Assembly: GCA_029532415.1 (NCBI GenBank) | Contig: JAQOTA010000048.1 | Coordinates: 298,001 to 362,000, forward strand | DNA: 64,000 nt | From: Marasmius tenuissimus | Lineage: Eukaryota; Basidiomycota; Agaricomycetes; Agaricales; Marasmiaceae | Direction: 5' to 3' | Shown: positions 1 through 11,234 of the stretch, one piece after another | Layout of the letters: every line of letters begins with the position of its first letter | Position numbering within the stretch: the first letter of the stretch is position 1 | Program-made: the position numbers and the translations under genes | The notes under the pieces: model-generated | What the model saw: the letters and a program-made list of their open reading frames with translations, nothing else | Databases searched by the model: none | What the model was told of the DNA's origin: nothing

Positions 1-486
1 CGCATGGACACAGAGGCGCTTTCGATACACCTACATCCACTAATGCTGTAATTGAGGATGCAATACTGTGGGCTCAGGTTTCTCGCGAAATGGTCTGAAT
101 AAATGAATCAGTGAGGACCCAGCAGACAAGATAAGAGTGATAGGCGTACGGTAGAGTACAAGCCCTATGGTATCGAAGAAGGGAAGGTATCGTTGTATCA
201 AGTAGAAGACCGTAATGATAGACCACCGCTTGTTCCAGATATGCCGTATCTCCGAGTCCAAGTTGAGAGCGACCTCGTAAACGAGCAACACCGAGCTGAC
301 AACTACAGGGTCACCACGTTGAAGCCTGGTTACTATACCATCAGCAGGTATGAGTGTCGTACGAACCGTCCATATACTGAGCCAAGATTAGTTGGACCCA
401 ATCGCCATATCGTTGCTCGTACGCAAACTCACCGAAACTATAGTCTGATGCTCAAGCGCAGTTACAACGGTAGCGACATCGGCCAT
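1..486 (-). CDS. DUF6533 membrane protein, gene A (3' end beyond window)
   Basis: This is the 5' part of a multi-pass membrane protein gene of the basidiomycete DUF6533 family, function unknown. Exon 1 (433-486) encodes 18 residues starting MADVATVV and ends at GT-GAGT. A 10-nt microexon (367-376) follows, then an exon reading VVSSVLLVYEVALNL and the family signature E-I-R-H-I-W-x-K-R-W-S followed by YLIQRYLPFF. A further exon reads HFARNLSPQYC. Splice sites match those of the three complete paralogues in this window at 3000-4582, 13858-15399 and 23881-25440. Without the second intron the frame runs into stops, so the microexon decides the model. No lesion is visible in the part present; the remaining exons lie left of position 1. 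The neighbour is a decayed membrane-protein remnant and an F-box fragment, the same order as around gene B. Confidence 0.75.
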
Positions 487-519
487 TTGGACTTCAGGGT
501 GTCAGGGTGATGCTAGTGA

Positions 520-1942
520 GGCAGGAAAGACTGCATCCTGCGAACACAACAGCGCTTTTAGTACCTTCTTCAATGGATACGGCTGCAATGCAAGTCCGTA
601 AGATGGTCGAAACACGGTAATCACAATTAGAAGCTCACCAGCGGCAAATTTAGGCACATTGAACAGTTGTTCTGAAGGCTATCGTGTCTACATGGGAAAC
701 ATTGATCCCAGGACATCTTGTCTCATATATGACGGGATGGCAAGTAGTAGGGTCTTAGAGTAGGGTCTCAGCAAGCTAGCAACAGACGGGACTTTGATGG
801 ATAACAGATGCCAGGGGATCGCCGCTTGTTGCGAGGTCATCGTGGTCAAAGCACGGAATATCATCCGGAATATACGGCAAATCCCGAATACTCTTTATTC
901 CGAACCCTAATCGGGTGTCTCGCATGGCACGAGACTATCTCTTCTCGAGCTTTCAATCACACGGTCGAACGCAAGAAGGAGTTCTAACGTTCTTCGTAGA
1001 AGAGACGACGGAACCGTGAGATGCTAAGTAGCAGTATCTTGACCGCCGTGTTAAAGTTGGAAGGTTGTGAGGTTCGGTCTTGAACATCAAAAATGGAATT
1101 ATTTCATACACTGCAGTCGGTTTCATGCGGATCGTGAGAATGCTTTAAATGGCAGAGTGAGAGTCGGTGCAGGGTTGACCAACAATATCACTGAATAAAA
1201 TATCAGTAGCGTAGCCTCAGTCACGGTGCTACTCACGAGAGAGAAAGCCGAGATGGGTGGATAAAGCCTTTTGAGCTCAGGCAAGAAGGCGAATAACACC
1301 AACATCCGGATAGTAAGTATACCGAAAAGATCGCCTCGGGGAAGGCAGCTCCAAGGGCCGACTGCAGGCAATCCCACAGGACCACTGCAATATAGCTATG
1401 TTTTTGAACTACACCTTCTCGACCTTTATCGAGATCAAGTGATACAAGGTACCGAACTTTGATATCGGTGATTACCCAAGGTAAATGCAGATGGTAGATT
1501 GCTTCCACCTCGTCGACACTGGATAGTATCGCAGGCGATATGTCCGAAACAACGCTCTTTGGTATTGATAATTCTCACCGCTAGACCGGGAACTGTCCTT
1601 GATCATGAGGGAAGTCCCATATAACAAATCCACCCCGCATTACTTACGAAGTCGGCGTCCAAAAGATGGGCCGTAATACATTGATTCAGCTCTGGTCCTA
1701 GACGAATTACCAAGCAGGTGCCTGACGGTCAATATCACGCCTCCTGGTTGTCCCGTCCTCGATCTCGGTACAGCACAGAATCTAAAGCCACAGTGATTCC
1801 CGGGACGCGATGCCAGTAGGAAAGAGAATTGAGAATTACACCAAGTATCACATGATGTACTAAGGCTCGGTCCACCATGTCAAGTGCTCCGTCGTAGGCC
1901 GCTTAAGGAAGGAAGCGCGTCCAGTCTCTCGAAATATAGAAG
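520..1942 (-). pseudogene. degenerate stretch with DUF6533-like and F-box-like remnants
   Basis: No intact gene is visible. Around 700-910 the reverse strand aligns with 4700-4960 and 18900-19180; the shared reading is like IRDLPYIPDDI..DHDDLAT, reminiscent of an F-box start but too decayed to assign. Around 1150-1300 the reverse strand keeps two short exon-like pieces, GFIHPSRLSLS and ILLVNPAPT, at the places where DUF6533 proteins carry their last membrane helices. Around 1780-1960 the DNA aligns with 6340-6480 (shared GCCACAGTGATTCC and GCGCGTCCAG blocks). This is the first copy of the block duplicated at 4.6-6.5 kb. Confidence 0.35.
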
Positions 1943-2335
1943 TTACAGCTCGATACTTGACATACCCTCCAATGACCTTGAGAGTGATGAAACCTTCCTC
2001 GGAGTACAAAATGGCATTGTGGAGCTGATCGCCTCAAGAGTCAAGGCCCTCGGCAAATTCAAGAAGACTGGCAAACATCCGATACCAAAACCGTCAAGCC
2101 CTCTCTTCAATCCCTTCAGCACGGGCAGCAAGCTCTTCGGATCATTCGCCGACTTGTCAGGGAACGACGCCTGGACGGACCGGAGACTGAGTCTACCATC
2201 CCAATTCTGGCGGATATGTATGCCGGGATTAGGGATCCATCTCAAGCGCACGACCTTGGCAAGCACTTTGTGTGCCAAGTCCTCACCGTGAGTCACGATT
2301 TTGAATATCGTTGGGTGGGGTAGGAATAAACTAGG
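1943..2335 (-). pseudogene. 3' fragment of an F-box gene
   Basis: The reverse-strand frame contains F-K-I-V-T-H-G-E-D-LAHKVL, then RLRWIPNP and LSLRSVQASFPDKSAND. These match the last about 75 residues of the intact F-box protein at 6539-7990 (HGDDLAHEALIEALRSRWIPDP, SLRSVEVSFLDK). The similarity stops abruptly near 2335, so the F-box and most of the leucine-rich part are missing. The frame then runs on about 40 codons past the stop position of the intact copy. It sits in the same order relative to a DUF6533 gene as the intact copy does, so it is best read as a truncated duplicate. Confidence 0.7.
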
Positions 2336-2999
2336 TGACAGTTCTCTTTGCGGCCGTTCTTCTCAAGGGAAATTGTGGAACGAAGTCGTATTAGCGTTCA
2401 AAATCAAATGAAGCAAGGCGGCGAGGAGGAGTGAGATACATCCAAAAATGCGGTTAGTCGGGGGGCTGGAAGTCAATTAGGACTGGAGGTGAGCGGGCCT
2501 TCCAAATTGTGGGGTTTTGGGGGTTTGGTTTTGTCCCGTAAATAGTAGGTTCTTGTGGACAGAACTTGGAGGCTCGGACAAAAGTCAACAATTCAAAATG
2601 GAAATGGAAATGGAAGGTGTGAAGTATTTCGGGAAAAGATATAGATTCTCGAGCCAATCCCATGGAAGTAGCGCCAGAACAGTGTGTGATAGTTCACTCA
2701 GAAGGCCTCGACATGGAGCAGTCTCTTGAAGCCAACGCCTTCGGGGCCCACTGGCCAGGTCAAGAGGACGAGACCCTTTCGCGTAACTTCAAGATCATAA
2801 GTAGTGCGTGCATCGCATGGCAAAGAGTCGTCGTACTCGTAACTATGACTGGATCGTGTATTCTATCATTCGAAAAAAAAAAAAACGGTTCATAAAAGCC
2901 AGGTACGAAATAGGCCCGCGTCAAAACCACAAAACATCAGTATTGTCTCGACCACCAGTACCAGGATATAATATATATATCAAGAGGTCAACGGTAGGC
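2336..2999. other. intergenic, no gene seen
   Basis: Holds short simple-sequence runs, including repeated GGAAAT near 2598-2612 and an A-run near 2872-2884, with only short scattered open frames. Nothing here resembles its neighbours at the protein level. Confidence 0.5.
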
Positions 3000-4582
3000 T
3001 CAATCGATAGTGAAAAAGGTCCCATCCCATACGCTAGTTGCGGTCTCGTTGAGGCGGGAACGTACGTTGGGCTGCGCAGCCACCCGACGTAAGCGAAGGA
3101 TTGCACGGCTGGTGAGAATCGAATGCATAATACGCCCGAAACTGTAGGCATCAAGGTGAGATGTTGGTCAGTGGAACGAAATCAAAGCCTATTGTACTCA
3201 CGCAGTTAGCAGATGAATCAGATCATGCTAATCGAATAAATGAAACATAAAGCACCGATCAGCGGAACCTCCGGATGCCTGATAGAAGAACTCGGATTTG
3301 GACTCACAGGGAGAGCGGTGACCACGACCACGTTGATCAATGATATTACTGAATGTGAGGTGGGTAACGTGCTCTGCCCGCTTAGTGAGGATACGCACGG
3401 AAGACGAAGCCATAGTAGATAACGCCTATAGAGAACAACGAATTGATTACGCGAATTGCGCGCAGTAAGGTAGCTTACCATCCTCATAGATGGCTTTCAT
3501 GAGTCTGGACCTCCCGCCCATCCGAACTACAATGACAAAGTGGATTGGCGGTCATGTAGACATCATAATAGTCTCAGATCGGAATAGACCCACAATGTGA
3601 GATCCCAGGGATCAGGATCAGGATTAGGATTACTATGACTGGCCTTCAGCATCAACTTTCAAGCATGTAGCACCACTGATGAGCTTACCAGTGTCGTAGA
3701 TCATCATCAACACCCAGTTCACAAAAAGTATGGGATTCCCGCCAGTAATGAAACACCCTCGAAAATGGGGCACCGGAAGTCGACCAACTTCGGATAGCAT
3801 GTCAAATTCAGGGATCCTCCAGACGCTGAAGAATAACTTACATTGAATTCCAATCAAAAATCGGCGAATCAAAACGAAACCCGGTACCCATATTCCTAAG
3901 AAAAAGATGAAGAGTATAACTCCTACTGAAGTGCGTCTTTTCCACACGGCCCAGACACGAATCGTGAGGAGTGCTGCGTCGCAAAGTAGTTATGACTAAC
4001 GTCCGCCTGAAAGCGATCAGGAATTGTAGACCTTCAGATAATAGAAACCCAGTGACGAATGACCCTACAACGGTTTCGTGCAGATGTCAAGAGCTCGTAT
4101 GGATACAGAGGCATTCGTGACGCACTTACATCCACTGATGCGGTGATTGAGGCTGCAATATTGCGGGCTTAGGTTTTTCGCGAAATGATCTAGATAAAGA
4201 AATCAGTGAGGACCATACGGCATACAAAATAAGAGTGATAGACGTACGATAGAGCACAAGCCCTGTGGTATCGAAGAAGGGCAGATACCGTTGTATCAAG
4301 TAGAGGACTGTGATAATAGACCACTGCTTCCTCCATATATGCCGTACCTCCGAGCAAAAATTGACAGCAACCTCATAAATGAGCAAAACAGAGCTGACAA
4401 CTGCGCACAGAAATATCATGTTGAGCTAAGTTACGATTCCGTCCGCATGCCAGGGTCGAACTAACCATCCAGATACTGAGCCAAGCTTAGCCAATAGCGA
4501 TAACCTGGTTTGTACGCGAACTCACCGAAACTAGAGTCTGGTGCTCAAGTGCAGTTGTTACAACAGCAGAAACATCAACCAT
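3000..4582 (-). CDS. DUF6533 membrane protein, gene B (complete)
   Basis: A complete multi-exon gene of about 12 exons and roughly 330 residues. Exon 1 (4526-4582) starts MVDVSAVVTTAL. A 10-nt microexon lies at 4466-4475. The next exon carries the DUF6533 core VRHIWRKQWSII and YLIQRYLPFFD. Later exons give HFAKNLSPQYC, ALLTIRVWAVWKRR, LPVPHFRGCFITGG, VRMGGRSRLMKAIYEDG, GVIYYGFVF, LISLINVVVVTALP and FGRIMHSILTSRAIL, ending TFFTID and TGA at 3000-3002. Every junction has GT and AG and keeps frame. This fits the family layout of several membrane helices with a short hydrophilic tail. Function is unknown; receptor-like roles are sometimes guessed for such topology, but nothing here shows it. The exact acceptor of the exon near 3795 (AAG) is the least certain. 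Confidence 0.8.
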
Positions 4583-4599
4583 CTGGACTACAAGGTGTT

Positions 4600-5460
4600 G
4601 AGGGCGAGAAAGCTACAGAACCAACAGCGACACCAGTACCTTTTAAATCGATTTGGCTGTAATGGGAGTTCTGAGATAGCCGAAAGGCGATTAGCCTAAT
4701 CAGAAGCTCAACAACGATCTACGCGCATCATTCAACGGAAGCCGCTCTGATATCTTTCTGGTATCGTGTAACCACCTCACTTGGAACAGATTGGTCCGAA
4801 ATATCTTTGTTCGTATATGGTGTGGCAGAAAGTAGGGTCTCAGAACCAACAAAGAAGACGATACACACAACAGCCGCTGAACAACGGTCGACTGACGGCA
4901 AAGAGTGTTGCGAAGTCGTCGTGGTCGCACAGAATATCAAATATATAATGCGGCAAATTCCGAAACTTAATCACGCCTTGGATGATCACCGAGTCACACC
5001 GACGCGATCAAAGCGATAAATGTTCCATCGAAGGATGAGCGAAACCAACATCCTGGTGCCCGAGTAGGTGAGATAACAGAGCCGCAAAATCTAGCAGCAT
5101 TGTGACCGCTGGGTGAACTTGTAGGTTGTTGCTGGGTCACTGCCACTTTTTGAAGGCGGTGGGAGTACCTGCGAGGCTGCTTGAACGACTGCCGTCACAC
5201 GGGGCACCAACCAGGATTTAACGGTTGTGAAACTGGATTCGAGAACCATAGAAGTCAAACGGCCCGATAAACCACCTTATCCCTTTTCTGTAAAGGCACC
5301 CTGGTAGAGGAAAAGGGTGAAGTGATTGAGGCTAACTCGGTGAATTCACGAAGGCGTACCTTACAAATGATGTAGCGATAACAAGTTCGGTTCCCGTTCG
5401 ACTATATTTCTTGTGGTAACACAATGCCCGTTTCCGGCGGGGCAGGCCCTTAGAAGTTAG
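4600..5460 (-). pseudogene. decayed F-box-like remnant and spacer
   Basis: On the reverse strand, 4700-4960 reads FRNLPHYIFDILCDHDDFA then TLFAVSRPL, which has the spacing of an F-box (L-P, hydrophobic stretch, D-L-x-x-L-x-x-V-S-R). It is followed quickly by stops. Related sequence occurs at 700-910 and 18900-19180, all decayed. The rest of the stretch holds no gene that I can support. Confidence 0.3.
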
Positions 5461-5462
5461 CA

Positions 5463-5511
5463 GTGGCTGGAAATTACCGCTATATAGTATGTAGCGGTAA
5501 TTTCCGGCCAC
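5463..5511. repeat. near-perfect hairpin, 20-bp arms
   Basis: Arms GTGGCTGGAAATTACCGCTA (5463-5482) and its reverse complement with one mismatch (5492-5511) flank a 9-base loop. It is not inside a recognisable gene. It may be a tiny fold-back element or a remnant of one. Confidence 0.6.
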
Positions 5512-6538
5512 ATGTAACATGGTCTGTAAGATACGCCTTGGTGAAACCATCAAGTTAGTAATCACGAAGCCTCAGCCTTTTTTCTTTGCTGGGGTGTACG
5601 TTTACTTGATGGGAAAGAGGTGATTTATCAGGCTGGTTAATCTCTATAGTTCCTGAATCCAGGCTTACGGAAATGAAATTCTGCTCGGCGCCCCGTGGTT
5701 AAGAGCTGCAAGTAAAGATCAGTGGCAACTGCTGGGCCTTGATATCAATCTGATTTGAGCTCACGACCCGTAGAATGAGCATCACCCCTACAGGAGTCAA
5801 CAACATCGCTGAATACGAGATACCGATTGGACGGGTTTTTCATCTCAGACTATTAGCAACATCAAGGCCCGCGGGAATACCCGCGTAGATAACGCCATAG
5901 TAGACAAAACCTGTTGAGCTGGGCTTTCGGTTGAACTTGGAGGAGGTGGGGAATACCCATATTCGGATAGCCAGAATGTCGAGAAGATAGCCAAGACCAA
6001 TGTTGCCTCCCTCAGATCCACTTTTACCAGCATCATTCGTCCAGGAAGGTCGCCCTGAGGAAGATAGCTCGTTGGATACCTGTATATGGATAAGGATAGG
6101 TCGGTCAACCCGGAACTACCATTTTGGAAGGCATTCCCCAGGTACCGCGCGACGTGATATAGGACGCCTGCATAAATAGGCCGGAATTACTTGCTTCCCG
6201 AGCATGGGTGTTCACAACTCTCTGATCAGGGCCGCGGTAATTTCCCCATACCGATGTCTATCGCCAAAATTGGCTGTTCTACCCTCAAATCCGATACAGC
6301 ATACGCCGCTACACCAGCACTTTGGACGGAATTTGATGCCACAGTGATTCCGGGGGACGCGACGCTGGGAAAGAGAATTGCATTATCACTTTATTGTAGT
6401 TATGAAAGAAAGCGCGTCCAGCTTCAAGAAAATCTAGAATCACCTGGCATGCGTTCTAACGACGTCGAGAAAGAGGAATCCTTCTTCGGAAAACAACATA
6501 TCATCGTGGAGCCAATCGCCTCGGGGCTCTCAGCAGGT
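5512..6538 (-). pseudogene. DUF6533-like membrane protein remnant (second copy)
   Basis: Reverse strand 5845-5925 reads GFVYYGVIYAGIP followed by AGLDVANSL, preceded by an AG acceptor. This is the place where DUF6533 proteins read G-x-x-Y-Y-G-x-x-F. A later piece reads AMLLTPVGV. Upstream exons cannot be assembled without stops. The block aligns with 1130-1960, so both are copies of one decayed ancestor lying between the DUF6533 and F-box genes. Confidence 0.4.
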
Positions 6539-7990
6539 TCAAAGAGAATGGCAAACATCTGGTACCAAAACCCTCAAGCCCTCTCTCTTCAATTCTTTCA
6601 GACGCAGCAAACTCTCCGGAACGTTCGTCGTCTTGTCAAGGAATGACACCTCGACGGACCGAAGACTATCAATCCCAATCCTGTCGGATACGCTTGGATC
6701 AGGAATCCATCTCGAGCGTAAGGCCTCAATGAGCGCTTCGTGCGCCAGGTCATCGCCATGAACCACGATCCTGAATGTTGTCAGGCGGGGTAGAAATGGA
6801 ATAGAATGCAAATCTCCAGAGTCCGGGTCGATGAGAAGGTGGGTGAAGAGATAGGGCTGGCAGATGATGTTCAAGCTGTCCCGCGCTTGTTCACTCTCAT
6901 GCACATAGAGGGTCGTCAATCCCGGGAGGAGCTCCAACATTCGAACTACTTGTTCCGGGGAGAAAATGGTGCGTCGGATGGATAGAGTGGTGATGGTGGA
7001 TGATGAACGACGGATGAAATTGAGTAGTGATAACTCTCGTTCCTGCGAAAGGGGTATCCTAGGGTTGTATCGTGAGGTGCACAAGTCGAGAGAAGTGAGG
7101 CGAGGAGTCGTAAGGTTTTCCCAGAAATCTGGGTGCATAGGATGCGTAAACTCAATCTCAATCGAAAGGGATAGGATATTCCATGATGTAGGTCGTTCGT
7201 TTCCCTCGTGGGTCATGTAGGTCCCTAAGGATAAATGCTCGAGATTTGGGCACAAAGAAACGATTTCGGAAACGGAAGGGGCGTCGAGTTGCAGGAAAAG
7301 AGACAGACGGACGAGCTGTCTCCATGGTATTAACGTTGGAAGGATGCCAGAGTCATAGGGCCTTGACCTGGACCACTGGAGGTCGGCATGACGGAGAGAT
7401 GGACAAGGGACAAGGAAGTCTATCGTCCGAGCGGTGGGAGAAGAAGTGGGATCCTCCACGAACTGGAATGTATGGAGATTGTCGAGATTTCCCCGGATTT
7501 TAGAAAGAATTGCAGCGTTTCTCTGAAAGAATGTGTGATCCACGTCGAAATGCACGCTAGCCCATTGCCTCGCACGACGACACAGAGCATCCAGTGTAAG
7601 GTCAAATTCGATGTACTGCGTGTCCAGGTCTATGAGCACTTCTGCGAAAACAAGGTCCAGGGGTGCTTCAGACGCACAACGCAAGAAGTATTCGGTAATC
7701 CGATGGCATCTATCGCTTTCCTTCTGGTCATCTTCTTCTACTCTGCTCTCTCCAGAGTCTCCGCCTATCTCGAATCGCAATCGTGACCACAGAGCTGGAA
7801 AGGACTTGGCCAACTGTCGCCACTGCGAGGACACGTTTGACAACACAACGGGCGTAGGCACTTTCAAATCCTGTTGGAATAGATGCCTGGAATAACCAAC
7901 TTGAATTGTCGTTCCATCCCAGCAACAGATGGAGAAGATATGGAGTAACAGCTCCGTTGGCAAGGCGAGGATCGGAGGGTGAGAGTTCAT
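6539..7990 (-). CDS. F-box protein with leucine-rich tail (483 aa)
   Basis: A single uninterrupted frame starting MNSHPPILALPTELLLHIF. Residues 8-60 form an F-box-like domain: L-P-T-E-L-L-L-H-I-F, then SNVSSQWRQLAKSFPALWS. The remainder has irregular leucine-rich repeats such as CPSLRHADLQW, CPNLEHLSLG, PRLTSLDL and LPGLTTLYV, and ends near LRVLVPDVCHSL. F-box proteins usually bind Skp1 and present substrates to a Cullin-1 ubiquitin ligase; the leucine-rich part would choose the substrate. That role is inferred from the family. It belongs to a different subgroup from the three F-box proteins at 27-50 kb, as it lacks their N-terminal coiled coil. A truncated duplicate lies at 1943-2335. The start was chosen because the F-box begins within ten residues and no upstream in-frame Met is needed. 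Confidence 0.85.
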   Translation of the reverse strand: MNSHPPILALPTELLLHIFSICCWDGTTIQVGYSRHLFQQDLKVPTPVVLSNVSSQWRQLAKSFPALWSRLRFEIGGDSGESRVEEDDQKESDRCHRITEYFLRCASEAPLDLVFAEVLIDLDTQYIEFDLTLDALCRRARQWASVHFDVDHTFFQRNAAILSKIRGNLDNLHTFQFVEDPTSSPTARTIDFLVPCPSLRHADLQWSRSRPYDSGILPTLIPWRQLVRLSLFLQLDAPSVSEIVSLCPNLEHLSLGTYMTHEGNERPTSWNILSLSIEIEFTHPMHPDFWENLTTPRLTSLDLCTSRYNPRIPLSQERELSLLNFIRRSSSTITTLSIRRTIFSPEQVVRMLELLPGLTTLYVHESEQARDSLNIICQPYLFTHLLIDPDSGDLHSIPFLPRLTTFRIVVHGDDLAHEALIEALRSRWIPDPSVSDRIGIDSLRSVEVSFLDKTTNVPESLLRLKELKREGLRVLVPDVCHSL

Positions 7991-9352
7991 ATGAGCGAGA
8001 GCGAAAGTGCGGCAGAGATATGAGCAATTTACTCGGTGACGATGGTGTTGCGCCAGCTGAGATGATCGTCGAAGACAAGCGACCGGGCGCTTGCATCACC
8101 CTCGCACGCACCGGGCGCTACCACCATCAGTGATCACATTTCCTTCAGACATCAAGATTTAAGACTCCTTTCCAGGGTGAGTGTACTATTTGACAAGTTA
8201 GAGAGTTCGACGTTTAACGTTCACGCTCCGAGGTAGCATTGACTACTGTAATAATATGTACGTAGTTGCGGATAATGCGCCATGGGATATCAACGTCACT
8301 CTGAAAAGGATCGGTGAATTCACGACGAGCCGGTGCTAGCCTGGTCTCCCCGGGGCAGAACTTGACCACGCTAGGGGTACTGTTCATCGTACTCTTACTC
8401 CGAAGTCTCTGAGAGGGTTCGTTAGTTTGATGAGCTTCATTTGCCATTAATGAGGTGTCAAACGCACGCTCAGCACCCTGGTATACCGAAAGTATGGCTT
8501 CGAACGTCCAGACGAACACTGCTCTTCGGCGTACGCCCTGCCGACATGGGAGGCACGAGTTCTAGGTGCTGTTGGGGGCCTAGCTGCACCTCACCACAAG
8601 TATGTCTGTCCTATGGAGGATAAAATCAATCGAGAAGTCGAGAGGATCTATAATGAACACACACTAGGCCGAAAGTGTCGACATTTCTCGTCTGGGAGAT
8701 TGGCCAGCTTGATCCTCCAGATTCCAACGATTCCATTACAAAGGGAATTGGAGCACTGAACTTGAAAGGACATCCCAGATCGACGAGTCGGCCTGCAAGT
8801 CAGAATAGTGTGCGAGTGAAGAACGAGTGTTGAGAACGTGCGTATGGATCAGAAGCCCACTGTCGTACGCACAGGTCTCTTCGTCGATTTGAGCGTGTCG
8901 CAGGGAAGAAAAATAGGCGAATATGATCCCAAAGATATCAAAAAATTGTATGGTACCTAAGACGATGCGCTGTGAGTTTGATGAAGTTGAAAGAGGTATA
9001 TGCACCGCGTACCTGGTATGTGACATGTCTGACCCATAGTCTACGATACGACACGTCCAAAGCTACAGCATGTTAAGGACCTCATGACGTTGGACGTGGT
9101 GTCAGCGTCATTTTCTAGGAGTTTGACGATCCCTTGGACCAGTTTGAGGGGAAACAAGACGTTCGGAAAGAGGATTTCAGCTTTTCGAGGCTCGTCCCAG
9201 AGCTCACTGATTTGTGGTATATCCTATTGGAGTTAACGCTGAAGTTCGAGCGAGATTTGAACCGACAATTAGGTTGTCTTGCCTTACCCTCTAAGTAGGT
9301 AAAATCTTCGAAACAACAGCAGAATGCACTTTGGTTTGACTGTCTAATCTCG
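7991..9352. other. intergenic, only unrecognised open stretches
   Basis: Reverse-strand frames at 8214-8519 and 8736-9026 are open for about 95-100 codons; the second has a hydrophobic stretch (IVLGTIQFFDIFGIIFAYF). A forward frame ending at 9297 reads DLWYILLELTLKFERDL. None has a recognisable domain or clear splice partner, and I do not call a gene here. Confidence 0.4.
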
Positions 9353-9776
9353 ATGGAGTTGGTGGTGGTGAATGAACAAGGCGCGGTCGCGGGAACTTCT
9401 ACAACTCAGTCTCTTACCACCATCGACCACGCTGAACGTGCGCCGTTCATCCTGTCGTCGCTGGTAAGTCGTCGATCTTGGCCGTCAATAACCTGTATAA
9501 CTAATTCTTTTTGGCTTTCCAGCTACTTATTCGATCTGCACTCGAGCCGGATCAACTCACAGGTACCTAAGGATAGTCGTATGTTCTTTTTCCCCTTGAT
9601 ATATCATTCCCAAACTGACATATCGATTTGTCTACCCGGAAAAGAACTTTTTGCTTTGCTTCTTCACCCTCAACCCATTGATATTTGCTCAGAACGCAGC
9701 CTACCCAGGTAATTTTCTGCGTCTCTGACACCACGTCCACTGACGCGTCGTTTTTTTTTCTTCACCACAGCTCACA
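9353..9776 (+). promoter_or_regulatory. probable spliced 5' leader of the MYND gene
   Basis: The DNA before the MYND start contains ordered consensus splice sites: CTG|GTAAGT at 9463, TTTCCAG at 9522, ACAG|GTACCT at 9561, GCTCAG near 9693, CCCAG|GTAATT near 9710, and CACCACAG before CTCACAATGG. An upstream ATG at 9353 would be open through these junctions but does not join the MYND frame, so it may be an upstream open frame. Confidence 0.4.
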
Positions 9777-10823
9777 ATGGACGGCTATGGACCTTCAGTA
9801 CCATTCTACATTTCAAAAGGCCTCGAAAAAGGCTGTCAAGTCTGTCACCAAACCACCAATCTCCAACGTTGCTCTTCCTGCAAAGTCGTCTTCTACTGCA
9901 ACCGCGACCACCAGGTCTCAGATCACCCTGAACACAAGACAGTCTGTAACAAGATTAAGAAATCCCAAGCCAAACTCGACGCTGAGGAAACCACCCTTCG
10001 CAACCATCCTGGCGATTTCATGACACCAGCCAATCCCTTCGAGACGAATGTTGGACATTTCTGGGGGATACATGATACACGGGACTATATGCGGGCGAGG
10101 AGCGCATTGTTACACGAGCTGCTCAAGATCAACACGAGGCAAGCCGTCCAGTCAGCGTTGGACCATATCCTTGACATGCTCAGGCTCTGCCGAAGCGACA
10201 ACATCGGTGTCAGGTCTATCGCACCCGCTCTCTACCTCCGTCTCGGAAGAGACCACGACTGCTACGACTTTTGCAAGTGGTGGGCTACCTGCGATCCCGA
10301 TGGTCGTTATGACTGGGGTAACATTGAGCTTCCTTATCTCAGCACCAAAGACGCCGATGTCTTCGAACCCGTCGATCCTTTCCTCAAGAGGTTCCCTGAT
10401 CTAGCACACACCGTTTCCATCGCCCTCCTGAAGATCCGGTTGCTCATCGACCTGCAGACCCTTGCACGTATTGAACGTGAGACGAGTACACGCGTTCCGA
10501 ACGAGATCATTCAGAAGATCAACGCCGACGCCGTAGGCACCATCATCGCCAGCCGTCAGGACATTCTCGAACGAGAGGATCAAGGGCCACATATCAAGGA
10601 GTTGGAGAAGCAGGTCAAGCAGTTGTACGAAGCGGTGAAGAAGGCGAACAAGCATTTCTGGCCCGCGATGTTGAAGCCGGGGAATAATCTGACTGTCAGG
10701 CCGCAGTATATCAGTGGTGGGGCGATGAGCGAGATGCAGGTTCAGTTGCAGTACAGCTACAACTCTTGGGTGGAGACGCCAGGAGCGATTGGGGTTATCG
10801 AGGAGTTGGAGAAGGGGAATTGA
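9777..10823 (+). CDS. MYND-type zinc-finger protein (348 aa)
   Basis: An intact single-exon coding frame. Residues 20-57 form a MYND finger: C20-x2-C23, C32-x2-C35, F-Y-C41, H45, H53 and C57. In the canonical MYND pattern the position of H45 is a Cys (C-S-x-x-C-Q); here it reads C-N-R-D-H-Q, a change of one zinc ligand that His can still fill. The rest (about 290 residues) has no catalytic motif that I recognise; it contains RSIAPALYLRLGRDHDCYDF and a helical stretch KELEKQVKQLYEAVKK near the end. MYND fingers usually bind proline-rich partner peptides, so a scaffold or adaptor role is plausible. There is no SET domain. It belongs to a different subgroup from the two broken MYND copies at 11235-12455 and 25744-27022. 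Confidence 0.85.
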   Translation: MDGYGPSVPFYISKGLEKGCQVCHQTTNLQRCSSCKVVFYCNRDHQVSDHPEHKTVCNKIKKSQAKLDAEETTLRNHPGDFMTPANPFETNVGHFWGIHDTRDYMRARSALLHELLKINTRQAVQSALDHILDMLRLCRSDNIGVRSIAPALYLRLGRDHDCYDFCKWWATCDPDGRYDWGNIELPYLSTKDADVFEPVDPFLKRFPDLAHTVSIALLKIRLLIDLQTLARIERETSTRVPNEIIQKINADAVGTIIASRQDILEREDQGPHIKELEKQVKQLYEAVKKANKHFWPAMLKPGNNLTVRPQYISGGAMSEMQVQLQYSYNSWVETPGAIGVIEELEKGN

Positions 10824-11234
10824 GGGATTGGAGGCGAACAAGATCCATCCTTGTTCGGATGGTGGTGACGATGGACAGGTATCGAAGCCTTACCGGCAAT
10901 TTCTTGGCCAGAACCGTTCTGTCGTTGCTGACAGTGGTTCTTTGTACTTTTATTCCGACATGCCGTCCAACTTATTCAAGTCTAGGTGGAGAACGTCTTG
11001 AGGCTCCTCGCTAATAGTCTAATAGTGTAACGATTTCAACTTGTATTCATTGAGAAATAATTTACGAACTCTTCGAATTCCTTGTCCGTTTATATGTCAA
11101 AAGGCCCAGTACATCTTTCGGGTGACCGCTCGATATCGAAAGTCTGGGAAGGAAGTAGGTTTGGGCTATACAATACATATATCGCATCTCAAAGATACTG
11201 ATACTCTCCAGAAAAAATAGTTCCACCGATTTCC
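10824..11234. other. intergenic between convergent MYND genes
   Basis: Spacer between the plus-strand MYND gene and the minus-strand MYND pseudogene. It presumably holds both 3' ends, but no terminator or poly(A) signal stands out. Confidence 0.5.

Noticed and set aside
8736..9026. Reverse frame with a hydrophobic stretch as a membrane-protein gene
   Set aside because: No splice partners, no family match, and no copy elsewhere in the window.
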